Part shown: piece by piece, positions 36,461 through 46,127 of the stretch
Numbering within the stretch: the stretch's first letter is position 1
Layout: each line of letters begins with the position of its first letter
Assembly: GCA_019359285.1 (NCBI GenBank)
Contig: JAHHHQ010000034.1
Location: 62,001-126,000 of the forward strand
DNA: 64,000 nt
DNA from: Nodosilinea sp. WJT8-NPBG4
Lineage (GTDB): Bacteria > Cyanobacteriota > Cyanobacteriia > Phormidesmidales > Phormidesmidaceae
Direction: 5' to 3'
The notes under the pieces: generated by a model
Seen by the model: only the letters and a program-made list of their open reading frames with translations
What the model was told of the DNA's origin: nothing
The model's database searches: none
Position numbers and translations under genes: made by a program

Positions 36461-37099
36461 TTATAGAGCACTTCCGGATTTAACCTGCCAAGCGGCTTCA
36501 AAAAAAGCGAGTTCGCACTCCATTGCATAGCGGTAAGCAGTTTGGTTGCTGGGGTTATCTGCTGTTGAGTTATCAATCAGCGCTTCGAGCTGGGCGGCCA
36601 GGGGTTCAAACTGGTCACTGCTGTAGGTGTCGATCCAGGGACTGTAGCGATGGGGCGGCGGGTTGAGCTGTGCCAGGGACTGACCTAGAAAAGCGTAGAG
36701 CCGCATGCAGGGAGCCATCGCTACCGCCGTCGCTCCGGGCGCTTGCCCCCAAGCCGTGCTGAGCAAAAAATCGGTGTAGCGACGGGTGGCAGCACCGGGC
36801 GCTACCGTAGCCAAATCGACGCCCCATTCCTGGGCGTAGCTACCGTGCAGATTTAGCTCAGCCAGCACCCCATCGGCCAGCTGGTGGAACACTTGAAAGG
36901 TTTCCCAAGTAGGTGCTTTGGCGGCGGCGATGCTGTAGGCGCGGGCAAAGGCCTCGAGAAAAAAGGCGTCTTGCCCCACGTAGTAGGCGAATTTCTCCGC
37001 TGGTAAGGTGCCGTCGCCAATGCCCTGGACAAAGGGGTGGTGAAGGCATTCCTGGGCCAGGTTATCGTTGGCGTGCCAGAGGGCTAGGGAGAGGGACAT
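36461..37099 (-). CDS. tenA: TenA family thiaminase II, Cys-type
   Basis: 212-residue all-helical TenA protein. Active-site residues line up: Asp44 in VGQDAFFLEAF, Cys131 in APCMRLYAFLG, and Glu201 in LAFFEAAW. The presence of the Cys places it in the TenA_C class, which hydrolyses aminopyrimidine products of thiamine breakdown for salvage. The ATG is preceded directly by a C-rich repeat on its sense strand, with no clear purine ribosome site. Confidence 0.88.
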   Translation of the reverse strand: MSLSLALWHANDNLAQECLHHPFVQGIGDGTLPAEKFAYYVGQDAFFLEAFARAYSIAAAKAPTWETFQVFHQLADGVLAELNLHGSYAQEWGVDLATVAPGAATRRYTDFLLSTAWGQAPGATAVAMAPCMRLYAFLGQSLAQLNPPPHRYSPWIDTYSSDQFEPLAAQLEALIDNSTADNPSNQTAYRYAMECELAFFEAAWQVKSGSAL

Positions 37100-37150
37100 G
37101 GGGAGTGGATGGGTGAATGGGTAGATGGGTGGATAGGTGGATGGGTAGGG
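37100..37150. repeat. G-rich (sense C-rich) repeat, copy D
   Basis: A G-rich tract on the plus strand (GGGGAGTGGATGGGTGAATG onward) directly abuts the start of the minus-strand tenA gene. It has four or more GGG runs with loops of 5-7 bases, fitting the G3+N1-7 quadruplex pattern on the template strand. Confidence 0.8.
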
Positions 37151-37234
37151 AGATTGCTGAGATATCTGTGGGGGCGCATAGCCTGTGCCTAGAGGAGACT
37201 CAACTGCTAAAGAATTTTATGGTCACAAAAATCC

Positions 37235-38008
37235 TTACCCCTGGGCGGCTTGAGACGACAACAGCGCCTGAGCTAGATCTAGAGAGAAATAGTAGGCGTT
37301 GTTGGCCTTGCCCCAAAGGACTTCAAACGGGAGACTGGGTTCGCCCAGATGACTGATGACGAGGCGAGCGCCGGGCATAGCAGAGTTTCGGGTGTAGTCA
37401 TTGACGGTAACCACGGTGGGGAGCCCGGCGGCAGTCGCTGCCGCTAAGCCCTGTGGGCTGTCTTCAAGCACCAAACAGGTGGCGGGGTTGAGATTCATCG
37501 CGTCGATCACCAGATTGTAGATGTCGGGGGCGGGTTTTTTGGCGGGCACCATGTCGCCGGCCGCGATCATCTCAAACCAGCCGGGTGAGTCTGGCCCCAG
37601 TAGGCGTTCGAGTAGGGGTATAACGCTGTCTCTGGCGCTGGTGGTGGCGATCGCCAGCCGCACCCCCTCTCGCTGGGCCGCCGCGATCAGCCGCCGCACC
37701 CCCGGCCGCAGCGGTATCACATGGTTTTCGACCAGAGCTTGAAAATGAGCAGCCTTAGCCTGATGCAGTGCAATCACTAGCCCTTCGATATCCTCTGCCT
37801 CAAATTTGGGCTGGTAGCGCTGAATGTAGTGGCGAATCCGCTCTTTGCCCCCCGCAACCCGCAGCAGCTGCCCGTAGAGACCCACGGGCCAGTGCCAGCG
37901 TAGCCCAAACTCCTGAAACGCCTGGTTAAAGGCAACGCGGTGGCCGTCGCGCTCGGTTTCGGCTAGGGTGCCATCGACATCAAAAATTAGCGCCTCAAGG
38001 GTTTGCAT
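37235..38008 (-). CDS. HAD phosphatase, CbbY/beta-phosphoglucomutase-like
   Basis: 257 residues from the ATG at 38008; upstream in-frame codons (YRCDRLLYVFAPLSC) are not family-like. Motif I is IFDVDGTLAETERDGH, followed by LAIATTSARDSVIPLL (motif II), KKPAPDIYNLV (motif III) and VLEDSPQGLAAATAAGLPTV (motif IV). It resembles CbbY, which dephosphorylates xylulose-1,5-bisphosphate in Calvin-cycle organisms. The exact substrate is inference. Confidence 0.88.
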   Translation of the reverse strand: MQTLEALIFDVDGTLAETERDGHRVAFNQAFQEFGLRWHWPVGLYGQLLRVAGGKERIRHYIQRYQPKFEAEDIEGLVIALHQAKAAHFQALVENHVIPLRPGVRRLIAAAQREGVRLAIATTSARDSVIPLLERLLGPDSPGWFEMIAAGDMVPAKKPAPDIYNLVIDAMNLNPATCLVLEDSPQGLAAATAAGLPTVVTVNDYTRNSAMPGARLVISHLGEPSLPFEVLWGKANNAYYFSLDLAQALLSSQAAQG

Positions 38009-38297
38009 CGTGGCACAGGACAGGGGGGCAAAGACATAGAGTAAGCGATCGCAACGATAACCCAAATCTACGCTCAGAAAGGCGAAGTCCGGAAGGGGAA
38101 TTTTGCCGCTCAGAAAACTCTATCTATAAGCTGAACTTGTCGGCAGAACCCCAGAAAACTGCCCGATCTAGCCGAGAAGCCAGCCGTTTCACCGTAGGAT
38201 GAAGAGGCGACTTGCGCTGGGGATATTGCCTTGGGCAGGCGCTAGGTTGGGCGATCACCTGGCCTCGAACAGGCTGTTGTCAATGGTTACGAAAGGC

Positions 38298-39293
38298 ATG
38301 GATATCAAACAAGGTTTTGTCGCCACAGTTGGCAACACTCCCCTCATTCGCCTCAACAGCGTCAGTGAGGCCACTGGCTGCGACATTCTGGGCAAAGCAG
38401 AGTTTCTCAACCCCGGCGGCTCGGTCAAAGATCGCGCTGCACTCTACATTGTTGAAGACGCCGAGAGAAAGGGGCTGCTCAAGCCCGGCGGCACCGTGGT
38501 TGAGGGTACCGCTGGCAACACTGGCATTGGCATGGCCCATATCTGCAATGCCAAGGGCTACCGCTGCCTCATCGTCATCCCCGATACCCAGTCGCAGGAA
38601 AAAATTGACCTACTGCGCACCCTCGGCGCTGAGGTTCGCACCGTACCCGCGGTGCCCTATCGCGACCCTAACAACTATGTGAGGCTCTCAGGTCGCCTAG
38701 CGGCGGAGCTTGACAACGCCGTCTGGGCTAACCAGTTTGACAATTTGGCCAATCGCCTGGCTCACTACGAAACCACCGGCCCCGAGATCTGGGCGCAGAC
38801 CGAGGGCACTGTCGACGGCTGGGTGTCAGCTACGGGTACCGGTGGCACCTACGCCGGCGTAGCCATGTTTCTCAAAGAGAAAAACCCCGACATTCGCTGC
38901 GTGCTAGCTGACCCCATGGGCAGTGGCCTCTACAGCTACGTCAAAACCGGCGAAGTCCACAGCGAGGGCAGCTCCATTACCGAGGGCATCGGCAACAGCC
39001 GTATCACCGCCAACATGGAGGGGGCGCCCATCGACGACGCCATTCAAATTGAGGACCCTGAGGCGCTGCGCACCATCTATCAGCTGCTCTACAACGAAGG
39101 GCTGTTTATGGGGGGCTCGGTGGGCATCAACGTGGCGGCGGCGGTAAAGCTGGCTCAGCAGCTTGGCCCAGGCCATAAAATTGTCACCGTGCTGTGCGAT
39201 GGCGGCTCCCGCTACCAGTCGCGTATCTACAGTCGCCCCTGGCTAGAAGAAAAGGGGCTGTGGTCTGAGGATTTGGCTCCCGCCACGCCCTAG
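38298..39293 (+). CDS. Cysteine synthase (O-acetylserine sulfhydrylase)
   Basis: 331-residue PLP enzyme joining O-acetylserine and sulfide to give cysteine. The PLP lysine is Lys44 in NPGGSVKDRAA. TAGNTGIGMAH and SATGTGGTYAGVAMFL bind the phosphate and cofactor. The sequence resembles the CysK/CysM-like cyanobacterial form beginning GFVATVGNTPLIRLNS. The ATG at 38298 is preferred; starts at 38199 and 38283 add residues outside the family. Confidence 0.92.
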   Translation: MDIKQGFVATVGNTPLIRLNSVSEATGCDILGKAEFLNPGGSVKDRAALYIVEDAERKGLLKPGGTVVEGTAGNTGIGMAHICNAKGYRCLIVIPDTQSQEKIDLLRTLGAEVRTVPAVPYRDPNNYVRLSGRLAAELDNAVWANQFDNLANRLAHYETTGPEIWAQTEGTVDGWVSATGTGGTYAGVAMFLKEKNPDIRCVLADPMGSGLYSYVKTGEVHSEGSSITEGIGNSRITANMEGAPIDDAIQIEDPEALRTIYQLLYNEGLFMGGSVGINVAAAVKLAQQLGPGHKIVTVLCDGGSRYQSRIYSRPWLEEKGLWSEDLAPATP

Positions 39294-39475
39294 AGGAGCG
39301 CCCTGAGGATAGCCAAATCCGCTGTCTGTTATCTCTGTAATCAACCGTCTACTCAAGGCAGATGGTTGCAAAGCAGATCGACTACACTAGGACATGCCTA
39401 GCGGATACGTCTGGGGCGATTTTGCCCTGGGAGCTACTGGGGCTCGTCTTTCTCTGTATCTTCGGGGACACACCT

Positions 39476-40084
39476 GTGACCGATCAGTCTAATAAACCTT
39501 CGCTGCCGCCCGAATCCTCTCTAAAGCCAGGTCCGGCTCAAAAGCAGCAGGCACCCCAGCCTAATCCCTGGGTGGAAGGGCTGCAAACTATCGTGTTGAG
39601 CGTGTTCTTGGCCCTGGGTATCCGACATTTTGTGGCAGAGGCGCGCTACATTCCCTCGGGCTCGATGGAGCCCACGCTGCAAATTAACGATCGCCTCGTG
39701 ATCGAAAAAATTAGCTATCACCTCAACCCCCCCGAACATGGGGATGTTGTAGTATTTTGGCCGCCCGATAGCCTCACGGTCCTAGGAAAGCGCCGAGATG
39801 CGTTTATTAAGCGCATCATTGGTCTACCGGGCGATGTGGTCGAGGTGCGCGATGGTGAAGTCATTCGCAATGGTGAAGTGCTGACTGAGCCCTATATCAA
39901 AGCCGCGCCTGACTACCAATGGGGCCCTGAAGAAGTGCCCGAAGCTTCGTACCTAGTGCTAGGCGACAATCGCAACAGCAGCTACGACAGCCACGCCTGG
40001 GGGTTTGTGCCCCAAGAGAATATTATTGGCAAAGCAGTAGTGCGGTTTTGGCCGCCCGATCGCCTGGGCCTGCTTGACGATTGA
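39476..40084 (+). CDS. lepB: Signal peptidase I (LepB)
   Basis: 202 residues from GTG at 39476. The catalytic dyad is Ser63 in IPSGSMEPTL and Lys112 in AFIKRIIGLPGD. The late motif GDNRNSSYDSHAWGFV (LVLGDNR box) is intact. One membrane helix at about 35-52 anchors it. A longer frame starts at 39362, but its extra hydrophobic N-terminus (LLGLVFLCIFG) is unlike the family. It cleaves signal peptides at the cytoplasmic and thylakoid membranes. Confidence 0.9.
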   Translation: MTDQSNKPSLPPESSLKPGPAQKQQAPQPNPWVEGLQTIVLSVFLALGIRHFVAEARYIPSGSMEPTLQINDRLVIEKISYHLNPPEHGDVVVFWPPDSLTVLGKRRDAFIKRIIGLPGDVVEVRDGEVIRNGEVLTEPYIKAAPDYQWGPEEVPEASYLVLGDNRNSSYDSHAWGFVPQENIIGKAVVRFWPPDRLGLLDD

Positions 40085-40341
40085 TGGGCAATTTTTAGGG
40101 CGGGGGGTTAAGCCAGATGCTTAAAACTTCTGGGGCTTATTCAGGGAACCCTAACATAGCAGTCTAGGATACTAGCTTGGGCCTGTGGGTTTGCAAAGGG
40201 GCCTCGGTTTAGCTTTTTCCTGGCGCTGCTATCCTTAGTATTTGTCGGGTCTAGTTTAAAGCCTTTGGTCTAGAGGCTAGCGCGCCGAATTGTTGCTGTT
40301 ATCTCATGGGCCTCTTGGTGGGCTGATGTTTCAGTTTTTGT
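40085..40341. other. lepB-metG spacer, nothing recognised
   Basis: About 260 bases between the two genes. A weak bulged stem near 40110-40140 could terminate lepB. No T-box-like or other riboswitch leader was recognised upstream of metG. Confidence 0.35.
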
Positions 40342-41949
40342 ATGACTTTTACCCCTGTAGACCAACCGCCCTTTGCCATTACTACGCCGCTGTATTACGT
40401 CAATGGCTTACCCCACATCGGCAGCGCCTACACCACCATTGCCGCCGACGTAGTGGCCCGATTTTATCGGTTGATGGGGCATCCGGTGCTGATGATTACC
40501 GGCACCGATGAGCACGGCCAAAAAATTCAGCGCACCGCCGAAGAGCGCGGTGTCTCACCCCAGGAACATTGCGACGAATTTGTGGCTGGGTTTGAGCGTC
40601 TGTGGGAGCTGCTAAACATTGACTGCGATCGCTTCATTCGCACCACTGCCCCTCGCCACAACACTATTGTCAACGAGTTTTTTCAGCGCCTGTGGGATCA
40701 GGGGGATATCTATAAGGGCCAGCAGCAGGGCTGGTACTGTGTTTCCTGCGAAGAATTTAAAGAAGAGCGCGATCTGCTGCCCAACCAGCACTGCGCCATT
40801 CACACCAACAAGCCGGTGGAGTGGCGTGACGAGTCAAACTACTTCTTCAAGCTGTCGAAATATCAAGATCAGCTAGAGCACCTCTACGCTAGTCAGCCCG
40901 ACTTTATTCAGCCCGAAGCCCGCCGCAACGAGGTGCTGGGCTTTGTGAAACAGGGGCTGCAAGACTTCTCAATTTCGCGCATCAACCTCGACTGGGGTTT
41001 TCCAGTACCTACCGATCCCGATCAAACACTCTACGTCTGGTTTGATGCATTGCTAGGCTACCTAACGGCTTTGCAAGACCCCAGCGAACCGCCGAGCCTA
41101 GAGCAGGCAGTGGCCAAGTGGTGGCCTATTAATATCCATCTGACAGGAAAAGATATTCTGCGGTTTCACGCCATCTCTTGGCCAGCCATGCTGATGTCGG
41201 CGGGGCTACCGCTGCCAGGGCGGGTGTTTAGCCACGGCTTTTTGACTAAAGATGGTCAAAAGATGGGCAAGAGCCAGGGCAACACCTTAGACCCGGTGGC
41301 GTTGGTGGGAACCTACGGCCCTGACGCGGTGCGCTACTACTTTTTGCGCGAAATCGAGTTTGGCAAAGACGGCGATTTTAACGAAACTCGCTTCATCAAT
41401 GTGCTGAATGCTGATCTAGCCAACGACTTGGGAAATCTGCTCAACCGCACTCTGAAGATGGCGGGACGCTACTGTGATGGCCACGTGCCTGATGTTGATC
41501 CTAAGAGCATTGCGGCTGACCATTCCCTGCGGGCGATCGGCACAGCGCTGCCTAAAACTGTCTTTGAGGCTTATACTCACCTGGCCTTTAGCCAAGCCTG
41601 TACCGCGATTTTGGCGCTAGTGCAGGCCAGCAACAAGTTCCTTGATGAGCAAGCTCCCTGGAGCCTCTATAAACAGGGCAAACAGGCCGAAACCGAAGCT
41701 GTTCTGTACGCCGTACTAGAGTCGGTGCGGCAGGCAGCTTACCTGCTTTCGCCGATCATCCCTGGCATTAGCAACCAAATTTATGCTCAGCTAGGCTTCG
41801 CCATCGATTTTGACGACAAAGCCATCGGTCAGCAGATTAGCTATGTCGATCATGCCGCTTGGGGCCATCTACCCCCCAGTCAACTATTGGGAGAAGCCTC
41901 CCCCGTATTTCAGCGCTTGGAGCTGCCCGAACCCGTAAGCAGCCCCTAG
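40342..41949 (+). CDS. metG: Methionyl-tRNA synthetase
   Basis: 535-residue class I synthetase that charges tRNA(Met). HIGH appears as PHIGSAY (His25-Gly27), and the KMSKS loop as KMGKS at 307-311. TPLYYVNGLPH and TGTDEHGQKIQRTAEE are diagnostic, and a partial zinc knuckle lies in YCVSCEEFKEERDL. The length fits the short form lacking the C-terminal tRNA-binding extension. Transcribed alone. Confidence 0.95.
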   Translation: MTFTPVDQPPFAITTPLYYVNGLPHIGSAYTTIAADVVARFYRLMGHPVLMITGTDEHGQKIQRTAEERGVSPQEHCDEFVAGFERLWELLNIDCDRFIRTTAPRHNTIVNEFFQRLWDQGDIYKGQQQGWYCVSCEEFKEERDLLPNQHCAIHTNKPVEWRDESNYFFKLSKYQDQLEHLYASQPDFIQPEARRNEVLGFVKQGLQDFSISRINLDWGFPVPTDPDQTLYVWFDALLGYLTALQDPSEPPSLEQAVAKWWPINIHLTGKDILRFHAISWPAMLMSAGLPLPGRVFSHGFLTKDGQKMGKSQGNTLDPVALVGTYGPDAVRYYFLREIEFGKDGDFNETRFINVLNADLANDLGNLLNRTLKMAGRYCDGHVPDVDPKSIAADHSLRAIGTALPKTVFEAYTHLAFSQACTAILALVQASNKFLDEQAPWSLYKQGKQAETEAVLYAVLESVRQAAYLLSPIIPGISNQIYAQLGFAIDFDDKAIGQQISYVDHAAWGHLPPSQLLGEASPVFQRLELPEPVSSP

Positions 41950-42026
41950 CTTACAACCGCTTCAGCTCGTTTCACGTTTGTTTTTAGCTCGTTTTTCAAC
42001 TCGATTTAACACCCTAATAAAAACTC

Positions 42027-42692
42027 ATGTTAGATACTCACAGCCATTCTTTTAACAACCACTCTTTAACCGGCGAAGACGGCATTTTTACCCCTGAACA
42101 GGTGCTCGAAAATCGAGGCCGGGTGGCCATTTTTATCGATGGTTCGAATCTGTTTTACGCGGCCCTGCAATTGGGCATTGAGATCGACTACACCAAGCTG
42201 CTGTGCAAGCTCACGGCTGGCTCGCGGCTGTTTCGCTCGTTTTTCTATACCGGGGTAGATCGCACCAACGAAAAGCAGCAGGGCTTTTTGCTGTGGATGC
42301 GGCGCAACGGCTATCGAGTGATTGCCAAAGACCTGGTGCAGCTACCCGATGGTTCGAAAAAAGCCAATCTAGATGTTGAAATAGCGGTGGATTTGGTGGC
42401 TTTGGTCAATTACTACGACACCGCCGTGCTGGTCAGCGGCGATGGCGACCTGGCCTATGCTGCCGATGCCGCCAGCTACCGGGGGGCGCGGATTGAGGTG
42501 GTGAGTCTGCGATCGATGACCAGCGACAGCCTGATCAATGTGGCCGATCGCTACATCGATCTCGAAGGGGTCAAAGACGACATCAGAAAAATGCCCCGCA
42601 ACTCTGCAAGTCACAGCTACACCTACCGCCCCCTGTCTAATCTAGCTGCTGCCGACAGTGCGGTAGACGACAGCCTGACAGTCAGCGAGTAG
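42027..42692 (+). CDS. NYN-domain (LabA-like) protein
   Basis: 221-residue protein of the NYN/DUF88 PIN-like nuclease superfamily. VAIFIDGSNLFYA, the first acidic motif, is at about 32-44. KKANLDVEIAVDLVALV and VLVSGDGDLAYAADAA supply the remaining acidic residues. LabA proteins modulate KaiABC clock output in Synechococcus, but most paralogues are uncharacterised. An intact acidic set suggests an active RNase. It lies 19 bases before lptC. Confidence 0.88.
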   Translation: MLDTHSHSFNNHSLTGEDGIFTPEQVLENRGRVAIFIDGSNLFYAALQLGIEIDYTKLLCKLTAGSRLFRSFFYTGVDRTNEKQQGFLLWMRRNGYRVIAKDLVQLPDGSKKANLDVEIAVDLVALVNYYDTAVLVSGDGDLAYAADAASYRGARIEVVSLRSMTSDSLINVADRYIDLEGVKDDIRKMPRNSASHSYTYRPLSNLAAADSAVDDSLTVSE

Positions 42693-42711
42693 GGTTTACA
42701 GGCACAGCACC

Positions 42712-43863
42712 ATGGCACGATGGCGGCGGTTGATGATTGGTGGGGCTGCGATCGCAGCTCTAGCCGTGGGGTTGTATAGCCTGATCGGTCCTGGGTTTGG
42801 CCCAAAGCCGAGTGCTGAAGGCCCGGCTGCTGGAGATCCGGCACCGGGCCTGACTCTCAAGGATGTCACCCTGGAGCAGCCTGATGAACGGGGGCAACTG
42901 CTCTGGCGGGTCAAAGGTAAGGAAGTGACCTACAGCCCTGATCAGCAGGTAGCGTTTATCACCCGTCCCGATGGCGACCTGTTTCAGGACGGTGAAGTTA
43001 TCTACCAAGTGGTGGCCGACACCGGCGAGGTGCGCGAAAACGGCAGCGTGATTTTGCTGCGCGGCAATATTGTGGCCACTGGCGTTAAGAACGGCTCTGT
43101 GCTACGGGGCAACGAAATGGAGTGGCGTCCCCAAAACGATGTGCTGATCATGCGCGACCAAATTACCGGTACTCACCCGCAGCTGCGGGCTGTGGCCGAC
43201 GAGGCGCGGGTGTTTAACCGCGAAAACCGCATGGAGCTAGCCGGTAATGTGGTGGCTAGTACGGTGGTTGCCGATTCTAAAACCGAGCCCTGGCTGAAGC
43301 TTCAGGCCCAGGAGCTCGCTTGGTTTTGGGAGGAAGAGCGCATCGACAGTGCCCAGCCCCTGCGGGTAGAGCAGTTTAAGCAAAACGCGATTACCGACGT
43401 GGTAGTTGGCCAGCGCGGCACGGTAAACCTGGCTACGCAGCTGGTGAATCTGCGCGGCCAGGTGGCCATGCAGATGCTAGATATTCCGCTCAATATGGCC
43501 AGTGAAGCTCTAGATTGGCAGGTGGCCAAAGAGCAGGTGATCGTCAACCAGCCCCTCACCCTGATACATCCTGAAAACAAAATTAGGGTCACTGCCCGCC
43601 AGGGCCGCATGGATTTGGCGGCGCAGCAAATTTTTCTCTCCCAAGATGTGGTGGCCGTAGGCGAAGCTAACCGGGCCCGCATGACCAGCGATCGCCTCAA
43701 CTGGAACGTAGACACCCAAACCCTGGTCGCCGAGGGTGGCGTCAACTATCGCCAGGCCAACCCCAACGTCAACCTCAACGGTGCGCGCGCCGTGGGGCGC
43801 CTCGATGACCAGACCGTGGTGGTTGACGGCGGCCGCGTCGTGACCGAGATCGTGCCGGATTAG
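42712..43863 (+). CDS. lptC: LPS export protein LptC
   Basis: 383-residue bitopic protein with an N-terminal helix (about 6-25) and periplasmic beta-jellyroll repeats. GLTLKDVTLEQPDERGQLLW and KGKEVTYSPDQQVAFI match the LptC/YrbK start, and the segment MRDQITGTHPQLRAVADEA continues the pattern. It is longer than the enterobacterial LptC (about 190 residues), as is usual for cyanobacteria. It should bridge LptBFG to LptA in LPS transport. Confidence 0.88.
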   Translation: MARWRRLMIGGAAIAALAVGLYSLIGPGFGPKPSAEGPAAGDPAPGLTLKDVTLEQPDERGQLLWRVKGKEVTYSPDQQVAFITRPDGDLFQDGEVIYQVVADTGEVRENGSVILLRGNIVATGVKNGSVLRGNEMEWRPQNDVLIMRDQITGTHPQLRAVADEARVFNRENRMELAGNVVASTVVADSKTEPWLKLQAQELAWFWEEERIDSAQPLRVEQFKQNAITDVVVGQRGTVNLATQLVNLRGQVAMQMLDIPLNMASEALDWQVAKEQVIVNQPLTLIHPENKIRVTARQGRMDLAAQQIFLSQDVVAVGEANRARMTSDRLNWNVDTQTLVAEGGVNYRQANPNVNLNGARAVGRLDDQTVVVDGGRVVTEIVPD

Positions 43864-43990
43864 GAGGTGGGATGTGGGTGTCAGAGGGCAGGTGTAGGGT
43901 GTAGGGTGTGCGGTACAAGGTGTCAGGCCGAGTTGAAACCCGAAACCCTATACCTAATTCCCAATACCCCTCATTCCTAAGAAACCTTCC
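43864..43990. repeat. C-rich/G-rich intergenic repeat, copy E
   Basis: The spacer between lptC and the second TenA gene. The left part has GGGTGTAGGGTGTAGGG-like units (about 43866-43925). The right part is C-rich (AAACCCTATACCTAATTCCC). The unit differs from copies A-D (period of about 7), but the G-rich/C-rich arm order and the start-codon abutment are the same. Confidence 0.7.
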
Positions 43991-44635
43991 ATGCCTCTGA
44001 CCTGTCAATCCCTCTTGCAAGCCCACCCTACCCCCTGGCACAGCGCCACTACCCACCCGTTTCTAACCGGCTGCCAGAGCGGCACTCTGCACCCCGCTCA
44101 GTTCAACACCTGGCTGGTGCAGGATTTTTTGTTTGTCAAAGACTTTACCCGCATGGTGGGGCGGGTGCTGGGGGCGGCACCCGATAATCATATCGATGGG
44201 CTGCTGGCGGGGCTTGGAGCCCTTAAAGACGAGCTGCTGTGGTTTGAGGCCAAGGCTGCCGAGCGATCGCTCGACCTATCGACCTCACCCCAGCCCACCT
44301 GCCAGCGCTACTGTGAGTTTATGGCCGGCCTGGCCATGCAGCCCTACGCGGTGCAGGCTACCGCTCTGTGGGCCATTGAGTATGCCTACAATCAGGGCTG
44401 GCAACTGCCTGGTCCCATGCCCGAGCCCTACACCGAGTTCGCCGATCGCTGGGGCAACCCCGGCTTTACCGACTACGTTCACCTGCTGGCTGCCCAGGCC
44501 GATGCCGTTCTGGCTACGGCTAGCCCAGATGTTCAGGCTCAGGCTGAAGACACCTTTTTGCAGGTGGCTGACCTCGAAGTGGCTTTCTGGCAGATGGCCT
44601 TCACTGCTGCCGAGCCTGTTCAATCAGGCGTTTGA
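43991..44635 (+). CDS. TenA family protein, Glu-type (no active-site Cys)
   Basis: 214-residue TenA-fold protein. LVQDFLFVKDFTRMVGRVL keeps the active-site Asp, and the C-terminal VADLEVAFWQMAF keeps the Glu. The position of the catalytic Cys (APCM in the first copy) is AIEYAY here. This fits the TenA_E class, found in plants and bacteria and linked to aminopyrimidine salvage. It shares little identity with the copy at 36461, so it is an ancient paralogue rather than a recent duplicate. Confidence 0.82.
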   Translation: MPLTCQSLLQAHPTPWHSATTHPFLTGCQSGTLHPAQFNTWLVQDFLFVKDFTRMVGRVLGAAPDNHIDGLLAGLGALKDELLWFEAKAAERSLDLSTSPQPTCQRYCEFMAGLAMQPYAVQATALWAIEYAYNQGWQLPGPMPEPYTEFADRWGNPGFTDYVHLLAAQADAVLATASPDVQAQAEDTFLQVADLEVAFWQMAFTAAEPVQSGV

Positions 44636-44768
44636 CCCATGCCCTAGGGGAAACGGTTTAACCTGCGATCGCCTTCAGGAGGGCGAACCCTAAATTGTGC
44701 CTAACTGGGGATGTTTTTAAGGTAGGTTGCGGTTAATCCTAGAGAGCAATATTCTCTGGGAGAAGGCT

Positions 44769-46124
44769 GTGACCTACGACTTTGATTTGCTGGTAATTGG
44801 TGGGGGTTCTGGCGGTATAGCGGCGGCGCGGCGGGCTGCCAGCCACGGTGCCCGAGTCGGTCTAGCGGAGGCGAGGCAGCTGGGCGGCACCTGCGTCAAT
44901 CGCGGTTGCTTACCCAAAAAGCTGATGGTGTATGCCGCTCAGTTTGCAGAACAGTCTGAAGTGGCCACCAGCTATGGCTGGACCGTTGGCGAGCGACAGT
45001 TTGACTGGCCCACCCTAATCAATGCCGTTGATCAGGAAGTAGATCGCCTCAGGAGTGTCTATCAAGACCTCCTCGACAAATCAGGCGTAGAGATTTTTCG
45101 CCACCAGGCGCAGTTCGTCGATGAGCACACCCTGGCTGTGGGCGAAACCAACGTCACCGCCGCCAAAATTTTGATTGCTGCTGGCGGCCAGCCCACCCGG
45201 CCCGACAATATTAACGGCATTGAGCACGCCATTACCTCCGACGATATCTTTCATCTGCCCCAGCAGCCAAAGCGCATGGTTATTATTGGCGGTGGCTATA
45301 TCGGCTGCGAATTTGCCAGCATTCTCAATGGGCTGGGCACCGAAGTTACCCAGATCATTCAGGGCGACAGAGTACTGAACGGCTTTGATGACGACCTTCG
45401 CCGTGAAATTCACGGAGCGATGCAGCGGCAGGGCATCACCATGGTGACCAACAGCGAGCAGATTGCGATCGCCCCCGGCGAGTCAGGCTTAACCCTGACC
45501 GTAACCACCGAGCAGGGGCAAAAGACCGTGCTCAGCGATGCGGTAAGTTTGGCGGCCACCGGGCGCAACCCCAATGTGAAGGGCCTAGGGCTGGAGAATA
45601 CCGGTGTCACCCTTAGGAAGGGGGCGATCGCCGTCGACGCCCACTATCGCACCACTGTCCCCCACATCTTCGCGATCGGAGACATCATCGATCGCGTCAG
45701 CCTCACCCCCGTGGCAATCAGGGAGGGCCGCCTCTTCGCTGACGCCGAATTTGGCCACCAACCCGTCACCCTCGACTACGACACTATTCCCACCGCTGTG
45801 TTTACCACGCCCGAGATGGGCACCGTTGGCTTCACCGAAGCAGAAGCCGCCAAAAAGTTTGGCAAAGACGATATTCAAACCTATTGCTCCCGCTTTCAGC
45901 CTCTGTACTACAGACCCTCTAACCGGGAGACCCAGGGCTTGATTAAGCTAGTGGTGCAAAAATCCACTGACCGAGTGCTAGGGGCGCATATGGTGTGCAA
46001 CCACGCCGCAGAGCTAATGCAGGGAGTTGCGATCGCCGTGACCATGGGTGCCACCAAAGCCGATTTTGATACCACCCTGCCGATTCACCCCAGCACCGCC
46101 GAGGAGCTGATCGGCCTGGGATAA
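44769..46124 (+). CDS. gor: Glutathione reductase
   Basis: 451 residues from GTG at 44769, supported by GGAGAAGG upstream. The FAD site is VIGGGSGGIAAARRA, the redox disulphide GTCVNRGC is at Cys42/Cys47, and the catalytic HPSTAEE is at the C-terminus. The NADPH site GGGYIGCEFAS is followed by TQIIQGDRVLNGFDDD. The Arg pair that fixes the NADPH phosphate in many enzymes is not obvious here, as in other cyanobacterial forms. It keeps glutathione reduced. Confidence 0.9.
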   Translation: MTYDFDLLVIGGGSGGIAAARRAASHGARVGLAEARQLGGTCVNRGCLPKKLMVYAAQFAEQSEVATSYGWTVGERQFDWPTLINAVDQEVDRLRSVYQDLLDKSGVEIFRHQAQFVDEHTLAVGETNVTAAKILIAAGGQPTRPDNINGIEHAITSDDIFHLPQQPKRMVIIGGGYIGCEFASILNGLGTEVTQIIQGDRVLNGFDDDLRREIHGAMQRQGITMVTNSEQIAIAPGESGLTLTVTTEQGQKTVLSDAVSLAATGRNPNVKGLGLENTGVTLRKGAIAVDAHYRTTVPHIFAIGDIIDRVSLTPVAIREGRLFADAEFGHQPVTLDYDTIPTAVFTTPEMGTVGFTEAEAAKKFGKDDIQTYCSRFQPLYYRPSNRETQGLIKLVVQKSTDRVLGAHMVCNHAAELMQGVAIAVTMGATKADFDTTLPIHPSTAEELIGLG

Positions 46125-46127
46125 GGC

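Noticed and set aside
39362..39475. N-terminal extension of signal peptidase I
   Set aside because: The additional hydrophobic stretch is not found in the family as I know it; GTG at 39476 gives a normal N-terminus.
44652..44665. 14-mer identical to half of the palindrome at 48281
   Set aside because: A 14-base match between two positions is expected by chance several times in a window of this size, and the partner arm is missing.
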